Shown: piece by piece, positions 34,338 to 43,229 of the stretch | Layout: every line of letters starts with the position of its first letter | Position numbering within the stretch: the first letter of the stretch is position 1 | Assembly: GCF_013141725.1 (NCBI RefSeq) | Contig: NZ_WHNZ01000071.1 | Location: 43,319-107,318 of the forward strand | Direction of reading: 5' to 3' | From: Paenibacillus planticolens | GTDB taxonomy: Bacteria; Bacillota; Bacilli; Paenibacillales; NBRC-103111 | Length of the DNA: 64,000 bases | Made by a program: the position numbers and the translations under genes | Notes under the pieces: generated by a model | The model's database searches: none | What the model was told of the DNA's origin: nothing | What the model saw: only the letters and a program-made list of their open reading frames with translations

Positions 34338-35612
34338 CTATCCGAATAAATTTTGTCCCAAATAAGTACCTGGGCCTGTTACACCCGGAAGAACCGCGAA
34401 ATAGCCTCCGCCGGTCGTCACGGTATAAGATAGCATTTGATCGGGTTTTTTGGGATTTGCTAACCGCTTTTGAATAGATTCAAACTGCGTTTGCAAGTTT
34501 TTGTTGAAACATACGAATAATAGCCCTGCATTCATTCTTCCTACGCTATCTAAATTCTCCATGAAATTATAGCCCCGGCGAAGAATCCGTTCACGTTCCG
34601 ACTTCTCTCCATCTCTCGGATTGGAAAGCCGGATATGAGAATCTAGAGCCGTTTTATCTCCATTAGCATCTTGGGCGAAATTAGGTTGATCAAATTCGTT
34701 ATGAGCATCCATCGGCGCACCTGAAACTTTTTGACGGCCGATAATCTGCTCCTGATTCGTGAACGGCTGTTGATCCCACGTTTCAATCCGCATATTAATG
34801 CGGCGGACGACCATAAACGTTCCTCCGGCAAGCCATGGAGTTCCGTCAGCACCGTCGATCCAAACGTTATTATTCATAAAAGAATCATCGTTAAGCGCAG
34901 GATTGTTCGTCCCGTCTTTGAAACCGAACAAATTACGTTTGGTGCCATCCGATTTGATGCCTAATTGGCCGGTTTGCTGCCATCTCAAATGAGCAACGCC
35001 TCGCGCCGCTTTAGCTAAATTCCGAATGGCATGGAAGCACACCATCGGATCGTCGGAACAAGCTTGAATAACAATATCCCCGTGCGTCAACTGCTCTTGC
35101 AGAGAGTCTTTATGGAAAATCGGCATTTCCGTCAGACCTTGAGGTTTGCGCGATTGGAGACCAAAACGGTCCTTCCCTTCTTTTTCAAAAAAGGTTGCGC
35201 CAACAGCAAAGGTTAAGGTGAGCTTACCTGTGCTCAGGCCGATTTGCTCTCCCGTATCGATCGGAGGAAATTTGCCTTCTTGGGGCTCTTCAGCTAATGG
35301 CTTGCCCGCCATTAAGGTAGCTGCCATTTCCGTCCAAGTCTTGAATAATTCCTGCAGCTGCTTCCGATCGTCTGTCGTTATATCGAATGCGGCAACATTA
35401 GCAAAGTTTTGCTGCGGAGTTACGACGCCCGTTTGATGGGCACCGTAGAAAGGTATTAGCTCCGCTTTACTTTCATCGTTAGCCACTTGTTTGGTCGCTG
35501 GCGTTACAAGTTCAGGCTCCCGCTCTTTCCCCATGAATTCACCGAGTATTAAGCCCGCGGCACCGGCTGCTGTCATCCCTAGAAACGTACGACGATTTAT
35601 TTTATCTCCCAT
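34338..35612 (-). CDS. efeB: EfeB: Tat-exported Dyp-type heme peroxidase
   Basis: A 424-residue dye-decolorising-type peroxidase. The N-terminus carries a twin-arginine signal (NRRTFLGMTAAGAAG, residues 6-20), so it is exported folded with heme. The mature domain contains the family's GFKDGTNNP motif (about residue 230) with the distal catalytic Asp, and a proximal heme-ligand His is expected later in the domain. EfeB works with EfeO and EfeU in acid-favoured ferrous iron uptake and may also act on heme. It is the last gene of the operon, 24 bases after EfeO. Confidence 0.92.
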   Translation of the reverse strand: MGDKINRRTFLGMTAAGAAGLILGEFMGKEREPELVTPATKQVANDESKAELIPFYGAHQTGVVTPQQNFANVAAFDITTDDRKQLQELFKTWTEMAATLMAGKPLAEEPQEGKFPPIDTGEQIGLSTGKLTLTFAVGATFFEKEGKDRFGLQSRKPQGLTEMPIFHKDSLQEQLTHGDIVIQACSDDPMVCFHAIRNLAKAARGVAHLRWQQTGQLGIKSDGTKRNLFGFKDGTNNPALNDDSFMNNNVWIDGADGTPWLAGGTFMVVRRINMRIETWDQQPFTNQEQIIGRQKVSGAPMDAHNEFDQPNFAQDANGDKTALDSHIRLSNPRDGEKSERERILRRGYNFMENLDSVGRMNAGLLFVCFNKNLQTQFESIQKRLANPKKPDQMLSYTVTTGGGYFAVLPGVTGPGTYLGQNLFG

Positions 35613-35636
35613 GACAATGTCATACCCCTTTGCGGA

Positions 35637-36848
35637 TTATTGCCCCAATGTTCCAGGCATTTTTACAAGCGGTTCCGCCAGTGCTTCCAATTTATTTTTT
35701 AAATCCACTTGCTTCGCTTTCTCGACTTTCCCAAAATCGTTCCATGTTGCTCCCACTGGCGATAAGGAGTTCATAGCCTCGATAACGCTCGATAGGCTTT
35801 TGCTGATTTTCTCATCGAGTACAGCATCTTTCTTCTTCAATTCTTCTTTGACAAGATCATAGATTTTCTGAGCGCCTTCTACATTGGCTCTGATTACAGG
35901 AACCGTCGCTCCGCTCCAACGCTCTTCTTCACCGGTAATTTTCGTAGTTTGCGCCTCTTCCATCAGCTCGCCAACGCCCGTAACAAAATCTGCGGCTTCA
36001 ATGTTAGTTGCGGCAATGCTCTGTTGCATTTTTTTGCCGTCTTCCAACAGTCGAGCTGCGAACGGCTCTGCATCTTTGGTTGACTTTTGAACGAACAGCA
36101 AGTTCTCAATCCGGTGGAAACCTGTAAATTCAGGATCTTTCTCATCTTTAAAATCGTCAACGCGCGCATCCATTACGCCATCAAGCTCTTTGAATTTTTC
36201 GATGACCGGCTCGATTCTTTCATAAGGCATCCGAGCGGCAACATACGCTTCCTGCGCTTTTTTCAAATCCCCGCTTTTCACTGCCGCGTTTAATTGCTCC
36301 AACAGTGAGACCATTTGATTGCCTTGCTCTTGTACATATTTATTATAAGCTTTCGCAGCCTCTTGCAGAGCTTGCGAGCCTGCAATTGCCGCTTCGTTTA
36401 CTGCGCCTTTATTTTCAATTAGTGAAGTGCTTAGCTCTGCCAGCGCACCTTTCAAGCCGTCATTCAGCTGTCCCAGCAGCGCAAAGTCGAGCTTATCTTG
36501 TGTTAAACCAGCCTCTAACGGCGTTAAGAACTTCTCGACTTTCACATACAATTCAGGGTATTTCAGCTTAACCTCATCCTCAAAGCTAGCCCATTCAGAC
36601 ACTAAGGACGAGGATACTTTCTTAGGTTCGCTGACTTGCTTTTGATCCAGTTGTCCTTTTACCCCATCGATGGTCTTTAGAAAGGCTGCCGCTCCTTCTT
36701 TTGCCGGTACTTTGCTTACGTTCGGGGTCGGGCTTGCAGCAGGAGCCGCGCTCGTTGCTGTAGAAGGTGCCGTTGAGCCTTTGCTGCATCCAGTCGCAAC
36801 AAGTGCAACTGCTGCCAGTAAGATAATAAATTGTTTATGTTTGTTCAT
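35637..36848 (-). CDS. efeO: EfeO-type iron-binding lipoprotein (imelysin/M75 family)
   Basis: A 403-residue lipoprotein with lipobox VATGC (about residues 17-21), an Ala/Ser/Pro linker, and an all-helical EfeO/imelysin domain holding the HxxE-type motif GFHRIE near residue 240. No cupredoxin domain is seen, so it is of the EfeM-like short type. It presents iron to the EfeU permease. Its ATG overlaps the efeU stop by one base (TAATG), implying translational coupling. Confidence 0.9.
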   Translation of the reverse strand: MNKHKQFIILLAAVALVATGCSKGSTAPSTATSAAPAASPTPNVSKVPAKEGAAAFLKTIDGVKGQLDQKQVSEPKKVSSSLVSEWASFEDEVKLKYPELYVKVEKFLTPLEAGLTQDKLDFALLGQLNDGLKGALAELSTSLIENKGAVNEAAIAGSQALQEAAKAYNKYVQEQGNQMVSLLEQLNAAVKSGDLKKAQEAYVAARMPYERIEPVIEKFKELDGVMDARVDDFKDEKDPEFTGFHRIENLLFVQKSTKDAEPFAARLLEDGKKMQQSIAATNIEAADFVTGVGELMEEAQTTKITGEEERWSGATVPVIRANVEGAQKIYDLVKEELKKKDAVLDEKISKSLSSVIEAMNSLSPVGATWNDFGKVEKAKQVDLKNKLEALAEPLVKMPGTLGQ

Positions 36849-38365
36849 TAGGATATTCCCTCCGGGGTTTGGTTTTCTTTTATGATTAAAGCTGTTTTCC
36901 TAAATTGCATCGTTTTGCGAGCATCTATGAGTACGGCAACCAGTGCACAAATAAGAAGGACGAACTGAGGTATCGCACTCTCAAGCGTTGGGTACAAAGC
37001 AACGAACTCCCAGCTTGGCAGCCACGATGCGGTTGTCGCAGGCAGGTACCCTGCCAGCTGCAAGCCGTGCACTCCCATGCCGGCAAATTTAAAACAGAGA
37101 TAGAACACGAACACGCTCGAGATTAAAAAGAAAGGACGCATCGGCACCTTCATTCCGATCTTCAAGATCAAGAAAGCAACGACTGCTAAGATCCCCACTC
37201 CGATTAGAATGCCGCCAACCAAAGAGGATATCGAAATGGATGAGGCCATCCCGATCATGAAAAGCGCCGTTTCTGTCCCCTCGCGAAAAACAGCTAGAAA
37301 AGCCAACAGACTAAGAGAAAAGAGGCTTCCAGTCGCTAGCGCTTTTACGCTTTGATTACGTATGTATTGCTGCCAATTGGAAATATTAGATTTACTGTGA
37401 AGCCAGTAACTCATATAAGCCAACATTAGGGCTGCAAATATCCCAGTGCAACCGGCAATTAGAAAGTTGTTGTTGCCAAAAGCGCTTGTTGAAAACAACT
37501 GCTGAACGATAATGCCTAACAGGATACTAATGAATAAGCCCCCCGCTACACCATACCAAATCCAGCGCTTCTTATCCGCATGGCCTGCTTTCGTCAAAAA
37601 CCCTAGCAAAGCAATAACGACAAGCAGAGCTTCGAGTCCTTCTCTTAACAAAATGGTCGTGGCATCAAGCATCGAGTAGCTTGTTTTACCTGCCAACGGT
37701 CCAAGCGCTTCATGCATACGGTCAACGGTTATCGCGGCTTCCTTCGACTTAACCGGTTCTGCACTGAGCAGCGCATAGGCTGTAACCATATCTCTTTCCA
37801 TTAAGGTATATACCCCTGAAGACTGTGTCAGGACAATGCCTTCGATGTCAAGCCATGAGCTCCGGAGCTTCTGAATGTTGGCCTTTGCTCCTTCAACATC
37901 GCTCTGCTTCAGTTGGCCCTGTACGTCTTCAAGCAATGTAACCAAAGACGCGATCGTGATTTTCTCGGAACTTTGCGCCACCTTGCCGAATACATCCAGC
38001 TTACCGGATATGAAGCTTTCATTTAATTCATGCAAATCTTTCAACGTATTCGTTAGCTTAGTTTGATCAACAGGCTGCTTCAACGTGGCAAAGGAGACTT
38101 CTCCCATTGCTTGTTCAATCTTTTGATAAGCCGCCAGCGAGGTTACTTTAATGCCATCTTCTATCGTTAGCCAGGTTGTTTGAAAGACATCATACAGCTT
38201 CGATGCCTCCTCGACTTTACCGCTCTGCGCTAATTGAATGGCTTGTTGTATGTTCAGATCCGCTTTCTTCAGATCTTCTTCCCCATTAGCACTTACCGAA
38301 ATAGGAAGAGACAGCAGCAAAATGAGAGCCATCCAACCGGTAATCAGAAATTTCCGCACTTCCAT
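36848..38365 (-). CDS. efeU: EfeU: FTR1-family iron permease with N-terminal helical domain
   Basis: A 505-residue protein. After a signal peptide (about residues 1-26) comes a helical, imelysin-like extracellular domain (about 27-235), then a seven-helix FTR1 permease (about 240-490). The two iron-binding REXXE-type motifs are LREGLEALL and FREGTETAL. Start: the frame runs up to 38419, but that region carries the Fur box and lies only about ten bases past the predicted transcription start. ATG 38365 gives a proper signal peptide, although its ribosome binding site (TTGGGTG) is weak. It heads the efeUOB operon under a Fur-controlled promoter. Confidence 0.88.
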   Translation of the reverse strand: MEVRKFLITGWMALILLLSLPISVSANGEEDLKKADLNIQQAIQLAQSGKVEEASKLYDVFQTTWLTIEDGIKVTSLAAYQKIEQAMGEVSFATLKQPVDQTKLTNTLKDLHELNESFISGKLDVFGKVAQSSEKITIASLVTLLEDVQGQLKQSDVEGAKANIQKLRSSWLDIEGIVLTQSSGVYTLMERDMVTAYALLSAEPVKSKEAAITVDRMHEALGPLAGKTSYSMLDATTILLREGLEALLVVIALLGFLTKAGHADKKRWIWYGVAGGLFISILLGIIVQQLFSTSAFGNNNFLIAGCTGIFAALMLAYMSYWLHSKSNISNWQQYIRNQSVKALATGSLFSLSLLAFLAVFREGTETALFMIGMASSISISSLVGGILIGVGILAVVAFLILKIGMKVPMRPFFLISSVFVFYLCFKFAGMGVHGLQLAGYLPATTASWLPSWEFVALYPTLESAIPQFVLLICALVAVLIDARKTMQFRKTALIIKENQTPEGIS

Positions 38366-38404
38366 CACACCCAACTTGATAATTTTCCCAAACAAGAGAA
38401 CCAT

Positions 38405-38423
38405 AATATTGATTATCATTATC
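38405..38423. promoter_or_regulatory. Fur box of the efeUOB operon
   Basis: AATATTGATTATCATTATC matches the 19-base Fur consensus GATAATGATTATCATTATC at 17 positions. It lies at about the transcription start of the predicted promoter, so iron-loaded Fur would repress the operon. Confidence 0.8.
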
Positions 38424-38436
38424 GATTACTCTGTTT

Positions 38437-38464
38437 ATTTTACTCCCCAAGAGCGATCTGTCAA
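38437..38464 (-). promoter_or_regulatory. Sigma-A-type promoter of efeUOB
   Basis: The -35 box TTGACA (38459-38464) and -10 box TAAAAT (38437-38442) are 16 bases apart on the minus strand, directly upstream of the Fur box. Confidence 0.65.
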
Positions 38465-38535
38465 TTCCAATTTATCCTACATGCCAAAAGGCACACGAAA
38501 AAGAGGCATCGGCTCGTAAAATACCCCAAAATAAA

Positions 38536-38572
38536 AGGCTGCCTCAAGGGTGATTTACCCCTGGGACAGCCT
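38536..38572 (-). terminator. Terminator of the SH3-like protein gene
   Basis: AGGCTG...ACCC pairs with GGGT...CAGCCT around a short loop, and the minus strand continues TTTTATTTT. It lies five bases past the stop codon. Confidence 0.8.
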
Positions 38573-38576
38573 CATC

Positions 38577-39815
38577 TTAATAGCTTCTTATGAATTTCAC
38601 GTCGGAGAGCCGGAACGTATAATTTGTAAAGCTCTCATCGAAGCGATCCAATACAGCCGTGAATGGAATGTCGTCATTTGGCCGCACACCGTTCACACTC
38701 GTTTCTGCACTAGCTAATACATTTCCTTGCTTGTCGATCATTTGCAAAGTGAAACTAAAACCGCCATAGCCCTCGTATTGCGGCAAGTTCACGACATATA
38801 AACGACCCCAAACTGTTTTGTCTCCTGAAATCGTTTTAGGGAATACATCAATATATCCATTGGTATTGGGAATTTTGTTAGGATTGAGCTCCGTGTCTTC
38901 ATTGTGAAGTATCCAGGCATCGCCCCGCCAGGTTTGTATTTGGAACCAGGTATTGCCCCATATATCATTCACCTTGGCTTTGGCATGGACCGTTTGCGGT
39001 GTTACCGGATCCAAATAGCTTTGAAGGTTTGGGTAAGCGTAAATCGAGGTTTTTTCCTTGAGCAGAATGTCGATGTTGATAGTTTCTGTGTCAGCAGGTT
39101 GTTCGAATCTATTGGAAACCCAGCCGCTTTTTCCGTCGCTCGTGACTACTTTGTAGAAATCCCCTTGTTTGGCAATTGCACTTAGGATCTGTGGTTCGAT
39201 TGTTGTCGCATACGGGATATAAGGTTGATTGGAAGGTGCTTGAAAAAGCGACGCCTTGCCTTGCAAATTCACTCGCACATCGGGAGATACCTTGGATACG
39301 CCCTCGATCACCATAGCACCGGATGGCGTGAACCACTTGTCGCCTAACCAAGTATCCAATAACCATGTGGGACTTTGCATCGGACGATAAAATATCCCTT
39401 TGGTATGCACAATTTGGCTGGTAAGCGTCGCTCCTGTATACCCATACTCCGGTTTATTGTATAGCGGCATATCGCCTGACACATCCAAAAACTCATCTCT
39501 TGGAGTCAGCCAACCGATCTCCGGTAAATCAATATGCACCCATTGATCGCCAAGCCAGCTTGTGTGGATCTTCACCCATTTCTGAATACCGAAGAACGGA
39601 TTATACCAATCGGCTTCCGCCCCGGCAGTCTGAACGTCTTGCGGAGTCAATGAGGCCCCGGAAAAGGAGTTTTCATTCGGACTGGCATATAGCTTCGTTT
39701 CATGTAAAAGCGTGATCGTTTTCGGTAGGGCGGGCGACCATTCCTCTGCGATAACCTGTTGAGAAAACAATGCGGTCCACATGACTACGCAAATTAACGC
39801 CACCTTATATTTCAT
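38577..39815 (-). CDS. Secreted protein with repeated SH3-like/GW-type modules, function unknown
   Basis: A 412-residue secreted protein. A signal peptide ends near VIA (residue 23). It then has three to four repeats of about 75 residues, each starting with a Leu/Tyr-rich strand around 'lYaspn', a 'tpQ' turn and a W-x-x-I/V core (for example QKWVKIHTSWLGDQWVHID), resembling GW/SH3b cell-wall-binding modules. The last 90 residues form a beta-rich domain of unknown type. Cell-surface attachment is plausible; no catalytic motif is visible. It is monocistronic with its own terminator. Confidence 0.65.
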   Translation of the reverse strand: MKYKVALICVVMWTALFSQQVIAEEWSPALPKTITLLHETKLYASPNENSFSGASLTPQDVQTAGAEADWYNPFFGIQKWVKIHTSWLGDQWVHIDLPEIGWLTPRDEFLDVSGDMPLYNKPEYGYTGATLTSQIVHTKGIFYRPMQSPTWLLDTWLGDKWFTPSGAMVIEGVSKVSPDVRVNLQGKASLFQAPSNQPYIPYATTIEPQILSAIAKQGDFYKVVTSDGKSGWVSNRFEQPADTETINIDILLKEKTSIYAYPNLQSYLDPVTPQTVHAKAKVNDIWGNTWFQIQTWRGDAWILHNEDTELNPNKIPNTNGYIDVFPKTISGDKTVWGRLYVVNLPQYEGYGGFSFTLQMIDKQGNVLASAETSVNGVRPNDDIPFTAVLDRFDESFTNYTFRLSDVKFIRSY

Positions 39816-39932
39816 CTTGTTACCTCCTCCCTATCATTTTTATCATTGATAAAGAATACTGCAGCCGTTATGTTTCTGCCTAATATTGGGAATATCATAT
39901 TTGACGTCCGTATCGAAATAAAGTTGCAAATA

Positions 39933-39968
39933 AAAAAATCATTAACCCGCGTAGGCTAATGATTTTTT
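39933..39968. terminator. Bidirectional terminator after the rhodanese gene
   Basis: AAAAAATCATTA pairs exactly with TAATGATTTTTT over a 12-base loop, giving T runs on both strands. It begins three bases past the rhodanese stop. Confidence 0.8.
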
Positions 39969-39970
39969 GT

Positions 39971-40357
39971 TTATTTGGTTAACTCTCCTGGCCAAGACAT
40001 AATCCCGCCCTGCAAATGAGATAATTCGTTAAACCCATTCCTTTTTAAAATCCGGGCTGCTTGTTTGCTCCTCATTCCACTGCGGCAATACAGGTATACA
40101 CGATCACTTTTTTGAATTTCACCCATCCGATGTTTCAGTTGGGATAATGGTATATTGACCGCCCCTGGGATGAAGCCCTGCTTGACTTCGCTAGGTTCAC
40201 GCACATCAATCAGAACAGAACTGCTCTTCCCTTTGATTGCATCCTGAAATTGTTCCGGCGCCAAATTATTTAAACCTTTTACGCTTGCAAACCTGGAATA
40301 AATGAACCAGACTAAAAACGCTAACGCCACGATATTAAAAATGGTCCTAAAATCCAT
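39971..40357 (-). CDS. Membrane-anchored rhodanese-like sulfurtransferase
   Basis: A 128-residue protein with one N-terminal transmembrane helix (about residues 5-22) and a rhodanese domain (about 32-125) whose active-site loop is CRSGMRS with the persulfide-carrying Cys near residue 91. It would accept or donate sulfane sulfur at the membrane. It starts 18 bases after the CstR gene and is co-transcribed with it under a CstR-type operator. Confidence 0.85.
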   Translation of the reverse strand: MDFRTIFNIVALAFLVWFIYSRFASVKGLNNLAPEQFQDAIKGKSSSVLIDVREPSEVKQGFIPGAVNIPLSQLKHRMGEIQKSDRVYLYCRSGMRSKQAARILKRNGFNELSHLQGGIMSWPGELTK

Positions 40358-40375
40358 GCCCTAACCTCTTCCCCT

Positions 40376-40636
40376 CTAGCGGCTTTTCACTAACAATTCG
40401 ACTGCCTGTTTAACCATAATGCTCGAATCTCTTCCGGCCGCCTTCTCTTCAAGGATACACTGCTCCAAGTTGACCGCAACGATATAGGCAATCGCTTTAT
40501 CAGCGGCGCTTCTGACAGCGGAAATTTGGCTAACCACATCCTTGCAATCTTGTTCTTCCTCCATCATTTTCAAAACGCCGCGAATTTGTCCTTCCATGCG
40601 CTTTAATCTCTTTTTGACATCGTCATCGTATTTCAT
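40376..40636 (-). CDS. cstR: CstR-type persulfide-sensing repressor (CsoR/RcnR family)
   Basis: An 86-residue all-helical repressor. Counted from ATG 40636, which follows GGAAGG, the two sensor cysteines fall at C31 and C60, the positions used by Staphylococcus CstR. The His that completes copper binding in CsoR is absent (NLEQC in place of HxxxC), so it should sense per- and polysulfides rather than copper. An ATG six codons upstream overlaps the ribosome binding site and is unlikely. CstR-type operators with ATACC/GGTAT arms stand before its own gene and twice before the MBL-rhodanese gene. Confidence 0.88.
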   Translation of the reverse strand: MKYDDDVKKRLKRMEGQIRGVLKMMEEEQDCKDVVSQISAVRSAADKAIAYIVAVNLEQCILEEKAAGRDSSIMVKQAVELLVKSR

Positions 40637-40654
40637 ATGCTGCCTTCCTTTCAT

Positions 40655-40672
40655 TATACCTGTATAGGTATA
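40655..40672. promoter_or_regulatory. CstR-type operator upstream of cstR
   Basis: TATACC-TGTATA-GGTATA is an inverted repeat of the kind bound by CsoR/CstR repressors, 19 bases before the cstR start. It suggests autoregulation. Confidence 0.65.
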
Positions 40673-40724
40673 TTATTGCTGATGCAATCCGAGAAAACAA
40701 TAGGAAGGGCAGCAGAACGAAAGG

Positions 40725-41207
40725 TCAAATAAATAGATTTACTTTAGCATCAGCAGCATCACCTAAATACGCCGCAACACCTGCATAATGAATGCGATCA
40801 AGCAGCTCTTCCTGCTGCAAACCGAGCAAATCCATTGTCATCGTACAAGCAACCAGCTTAACGCCCTGCTCTTGAGCTAACTCGATTAATTGCGGCAGCG
40901 ACAACGCTTGATGCTTTTTCATGACATGTTTAATCATTTTTGGGCCCATGCCGCCGAAATTCATTTTCGAAAGTCCAAGCTTTTCCGTGCCGCGAGGCAT
41001 CATTTTTCCAAACATTTTCTCCAGAAAGCCTTTTTTGACGACTATGCTCTCATCTTTACGAAGCACATTCAGTCCCCAAAAAGTAAAGAAAATCGTGACT
41101 TCGTGGTCATAAGCGGCAGCTCCGTTCGCAATAATAAATGCAGCAATGGCTTTATCCAGTTCACCGCTAAAAAGAACAATCGTTGTTTTCTCCTTACTTT
41201 CTCCCAT
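40725..41207 (-). CDS. DsrE/DsrF-like sulfur-carrier protein
   Basis: A 160-residue soluble protein of the DsrE/DsrF/DrsH-like superfamily, with the conserved active-site cysteine C121 in LVACTMTMDLLG. A mobile loop rich in Met, Lys and Gly covers about residues 60-95. It is probably a persulfide carrier that passes sulfane sulfur between TusA and a rhodanese. It begins seven bases after the TusA gene and is followed, after a gap with a promoter/operator, by cstR. Confidence 0.85.
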   Translation of the reverse strand: MGESKEKTTIVLFSGELDKAIAAFIIANGAAAYDHEVTIFFTFWGLNVLRKDESIVVKKGFLEKMFGKMMPRGTEKLGLSKMNFGGMGPKMIKHVMKKHQALSLPQLIELAQEQGVKLVACTMTMDLLGLQQEELLDRIHYAGVAAYLGDAADAKVNLFI

Positions 41208-41214
41208 GATTCCC

Positions 41215-41439
41215 TTACCCCTTTTTTACAAGAAAAGTGAAAATCCCGTCTTTTTCTTTGGCGTCAAGAAGTTCGTGCTGCGTACGATTGACCCATGCCT
41301 GAAAATCACTCATCGACCCTTTATCCGTCGTTTGCAGCTCCATAACCTGGCCCGTTGCCAACGAATCGATCCCCTTTTTCGCTTTGACAATCGGCAGTGG
41401 GCATGCCAATCCTTTCGCGTCAACAATCAAATCTGCCAT
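41215..41439 (-). CDS. TusA-family sulfur-carrier protein
   Basis: A 74-residue TusA protein with the CPxP motif (LACPLP), whose Cys13 would carry the persulfide. Start: the frame extends to 41499 inside the upstream gene, but ATG 41439 follows AAGGAGG and gives the normal N-terminus (MADLIVDAKG). It sits between the MBL-rhodanese gene (32-base gap) and the DsrE-like gene (seven-base gap). Confidence 0.9.
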   Translation of the reverse strand: MADLIVDAKGLACPLPIVKAKKGIDSLATGQVMELQTTDKGSMSDFQAWVNRTQHELLDAKEKDGIFTFLVKKG

Positions 41440-41471
41440 TCTATAATCCTCCTTATGAGTTGAAAATTCCG

Positions 41472-42941
41472 TTAGTCCTTCTCTACACCATGTTCCCATT
41501 GCGACATACCCGGCATTACATTCTTAACCCTTTTAAACCCTTGCGCTGCAAGCATTTGACATGCCATATCACTACGGTTTCCAGAACGACATACCACGTA
41601 ATATTCCTTATGCGGATCAAGCTGGGGCATCTTCTCTTCAAGTTCCCCTAAGGGGAGCGAGATGGCCCCTGGAATACGCCCGAGAGCATATTCAGCCGGC
41701 TCTCTTACATCCAGGATATTGAGCTTCTCTCCCGCTTCTGCTCTGGCATGTATTTCGGCATTCGTAGCGGTATGGGGGAATCTCGTCTCCTTTGTTTTGT
41801 CATCATGAACGGCACATCGGTTGGGTCCAATCTCCATTTCACGCTGCTCCTCCATTGTCGGGCTTATTCGCCCCATGTTTGTTTGACGTATTTCCTGATA
41901 GGCGTTCGGTTGTGGCGGCAAATTCTCAGTAACGGTACGTCTGAACTCAGCTTCATTGTAGATGTTTAAACCCGGATTCTGCTTATACAAATCGCCAAGT
42001 CGTGCGGCAACCTGCCCTCTGTCACCTAATTCCTCGATATTGCCAAAATGGGCAGGAAGCACAATCAAATCGTCGGATAGTTGTTTATAACGCTCATACA
42101 AAGTCGTTCTTAGGTCTGTGACCCAGTCTTCCGCTTTCCCGGCCAAATCAGGACGGCCAATCGACTTCACGAATAAAATATCGCCGGAAAGCAAATATTG
42201 ATGATCAATAAGGAGCGATGTGCTTCCAATCGTGTGACCCGGAGAATGTATCGGTTGGATCTCGACTTGCGTATGACCAACAACAAGAGAGCTGTTTTCT
42301 TCCAGCTTTTCGTAGCGGAACACTACCTCTGCCGCATCTTTTGGCGGAAGCCAGTAAGATCCTCCCGTTGCCTCGGCTAATTGCCGGCCGCCCGAAATAT
42401 GATCGGCATGCAGGTGCGTATCCATGGTATGTTTGATGACGGCATGATTGTCTTTCGCAAAATCCTCAAATACCGCGGTAGTTCGAACCGCATCAATAAC
42501 AGCGGCTTCGCCGTTAGAAATGATCATGTAAGACAGGCATCCTTTACCTAACCGCACGAATTGGTACAGCGTCCCCCCATCTTTCAAGTCGGCAATTTTC
42601 ACAGGCTCCAGATGCTCGCTCCAGGATTTCATGCCGCCAATCAAATAAGAAATATTTCGCTTGCCGCCCTCGATCAACTGTTCTGCAACAAACTTGGACG
42701 AGCCCTCTTTCGCGCAAACAACCACAACTTCTTGGTCGTCCGGGATTTGATCAACAATCTCATTTACCCCATCGAGCAGTTCGAAATAGGGCACGTTGTG
42801 AATCGAGACCTGCTTGCCTTCGATTTTCCAATCGTTGAAGTCACTTTCATTACGTACATCTAAAATAAAAATAGGAGTAGGGCTCAGGACCTTTTTAGCT
42901 AAATTAGCAGCGGTTATGCCTTGTATCTGATTTTCGTTCAT
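41472..42941 (-). CDS. Rhodanese-MBL-rhodanese persulfide dioxygenase fusion (CstB-like)
   Basis: A 489-residue fusion. It contains an N-terminal rhodanese-like domain (about 5-112) with C76 in a CAKEGSS loop, a metallo-beta-lactamase domain (about 120-345) with metal motif THLHADH at 175-181 and further His and Asp ligands, and a C-terminal rhodanese domain (about 380-485) with C451 in CRSGNRS. The central domain belongs to the ETHE1/persulfide dioxygenase group, which oxidises low-molecular-weight persulfides with iron and oxygen; the rhodaneses would move sulfur on to sulfite or a carrier. It is the first gene of the operon, with two CstR-type operators upstream. The first rhodanese loop is atypical and may be a docking rather than a catalytic domain. 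Confidence 0.88.
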   Translation of the reverse strand: MNENQIQGITAANLAKKVLSPTPIFILDVRNESDFNDWKIEGKQVSIHNVPYFELLDGVNEIVDQIPDDQEVVVVCAKEGSSKFVAEQLIEGGKRNISYLIGGMKSWSEHLEPVKIADLKDGGTLYQFVRLGKGCLSYMIISNGEAAVIDAVRTTAVFEDFAKDNHAVIKHTMDTHLHADHISGGRQLAEATGGSYWLPPKDAAEVVFRYEKLEENSSLVVGHTQVEIQPIHSPGHTIGSTSLLIDHQYLLSGDILFVKSIGRPDLAGKAEDWVTDLRTTLYERYKQLSDDLIVLPAHFGNIEELGDRGQVAARLGDLYKQNPGLNIYNEAEFRRTVTENLPPQPNAYQEIRQTNMGRISPTMEEQREMEIGPNRCAVHDDKTKETRFPHTATNAEIHARAEAGEKLNILDVREPAEYALGRIPGAISLPLGELEEKMPQLDPHKEYYVVCRSGNRSDMACQMLAAQGFKRVKNVMPGMSQWEHGVEKD

Positions 42942-42972
42942 ATCTGGTTCCCTCCTTTTAATTGCTCACGCA

Positions 42973-42988
42973 ATACCCTATGGGGTAT
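42973..42988. promoter_or_regulatory. CstR-type operator 1 upstream of the MBL-rhodanese gene
   Basis: ATACCC-TATG-GGGTAT is a perfect 6-bp inverted repeat with a four-base centre, typical of CsoR/CstR sites, 32 bases before the start codon. Confidence 0.65.
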
Positions 42989-43069
42989 ATAAAAGAGCAA
43001 AAAAAAACTTCTAGCTATTTAGTTCGAGAATTCCTTTTCACACCACCTTTTTCGCTTTTTAAATTACCC

Positions 43070-43085
43070 ATACCCGTATAGGTAT
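43070..43085. promoter_or_regulatory. CstR-type operator 2 upstream of the MBL-rhodanese gene
   Basis: ATACCCGTATAGGTAT is closely related to the site before cstR. It lies about 130 bases upstream of the start codon, close to where a promoter is expected. The two sites could allow cooperative repression. Confidence 0.6.
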
Positions 43086-43229
43086 ATAAATACTATAAAC
43101 AAGATATTCAATTGCGTCAACCCCTGAAAGGGATTGCCCTTGGCCGCGGCGCTCCTACTTCGACATTTGTCTTCGGAGGAGCTTCGGCAACCACCAGAGC
43201 TCAAATCCCATTCGTGTAGACGCAATACG

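Noticed and set aside
40376..40636. Copper sensor CsoR
   Set aside because: The His ligand of the CsoR copper site is missing, and the neighbours are sulfur-transfer genes, not copA/copZ.
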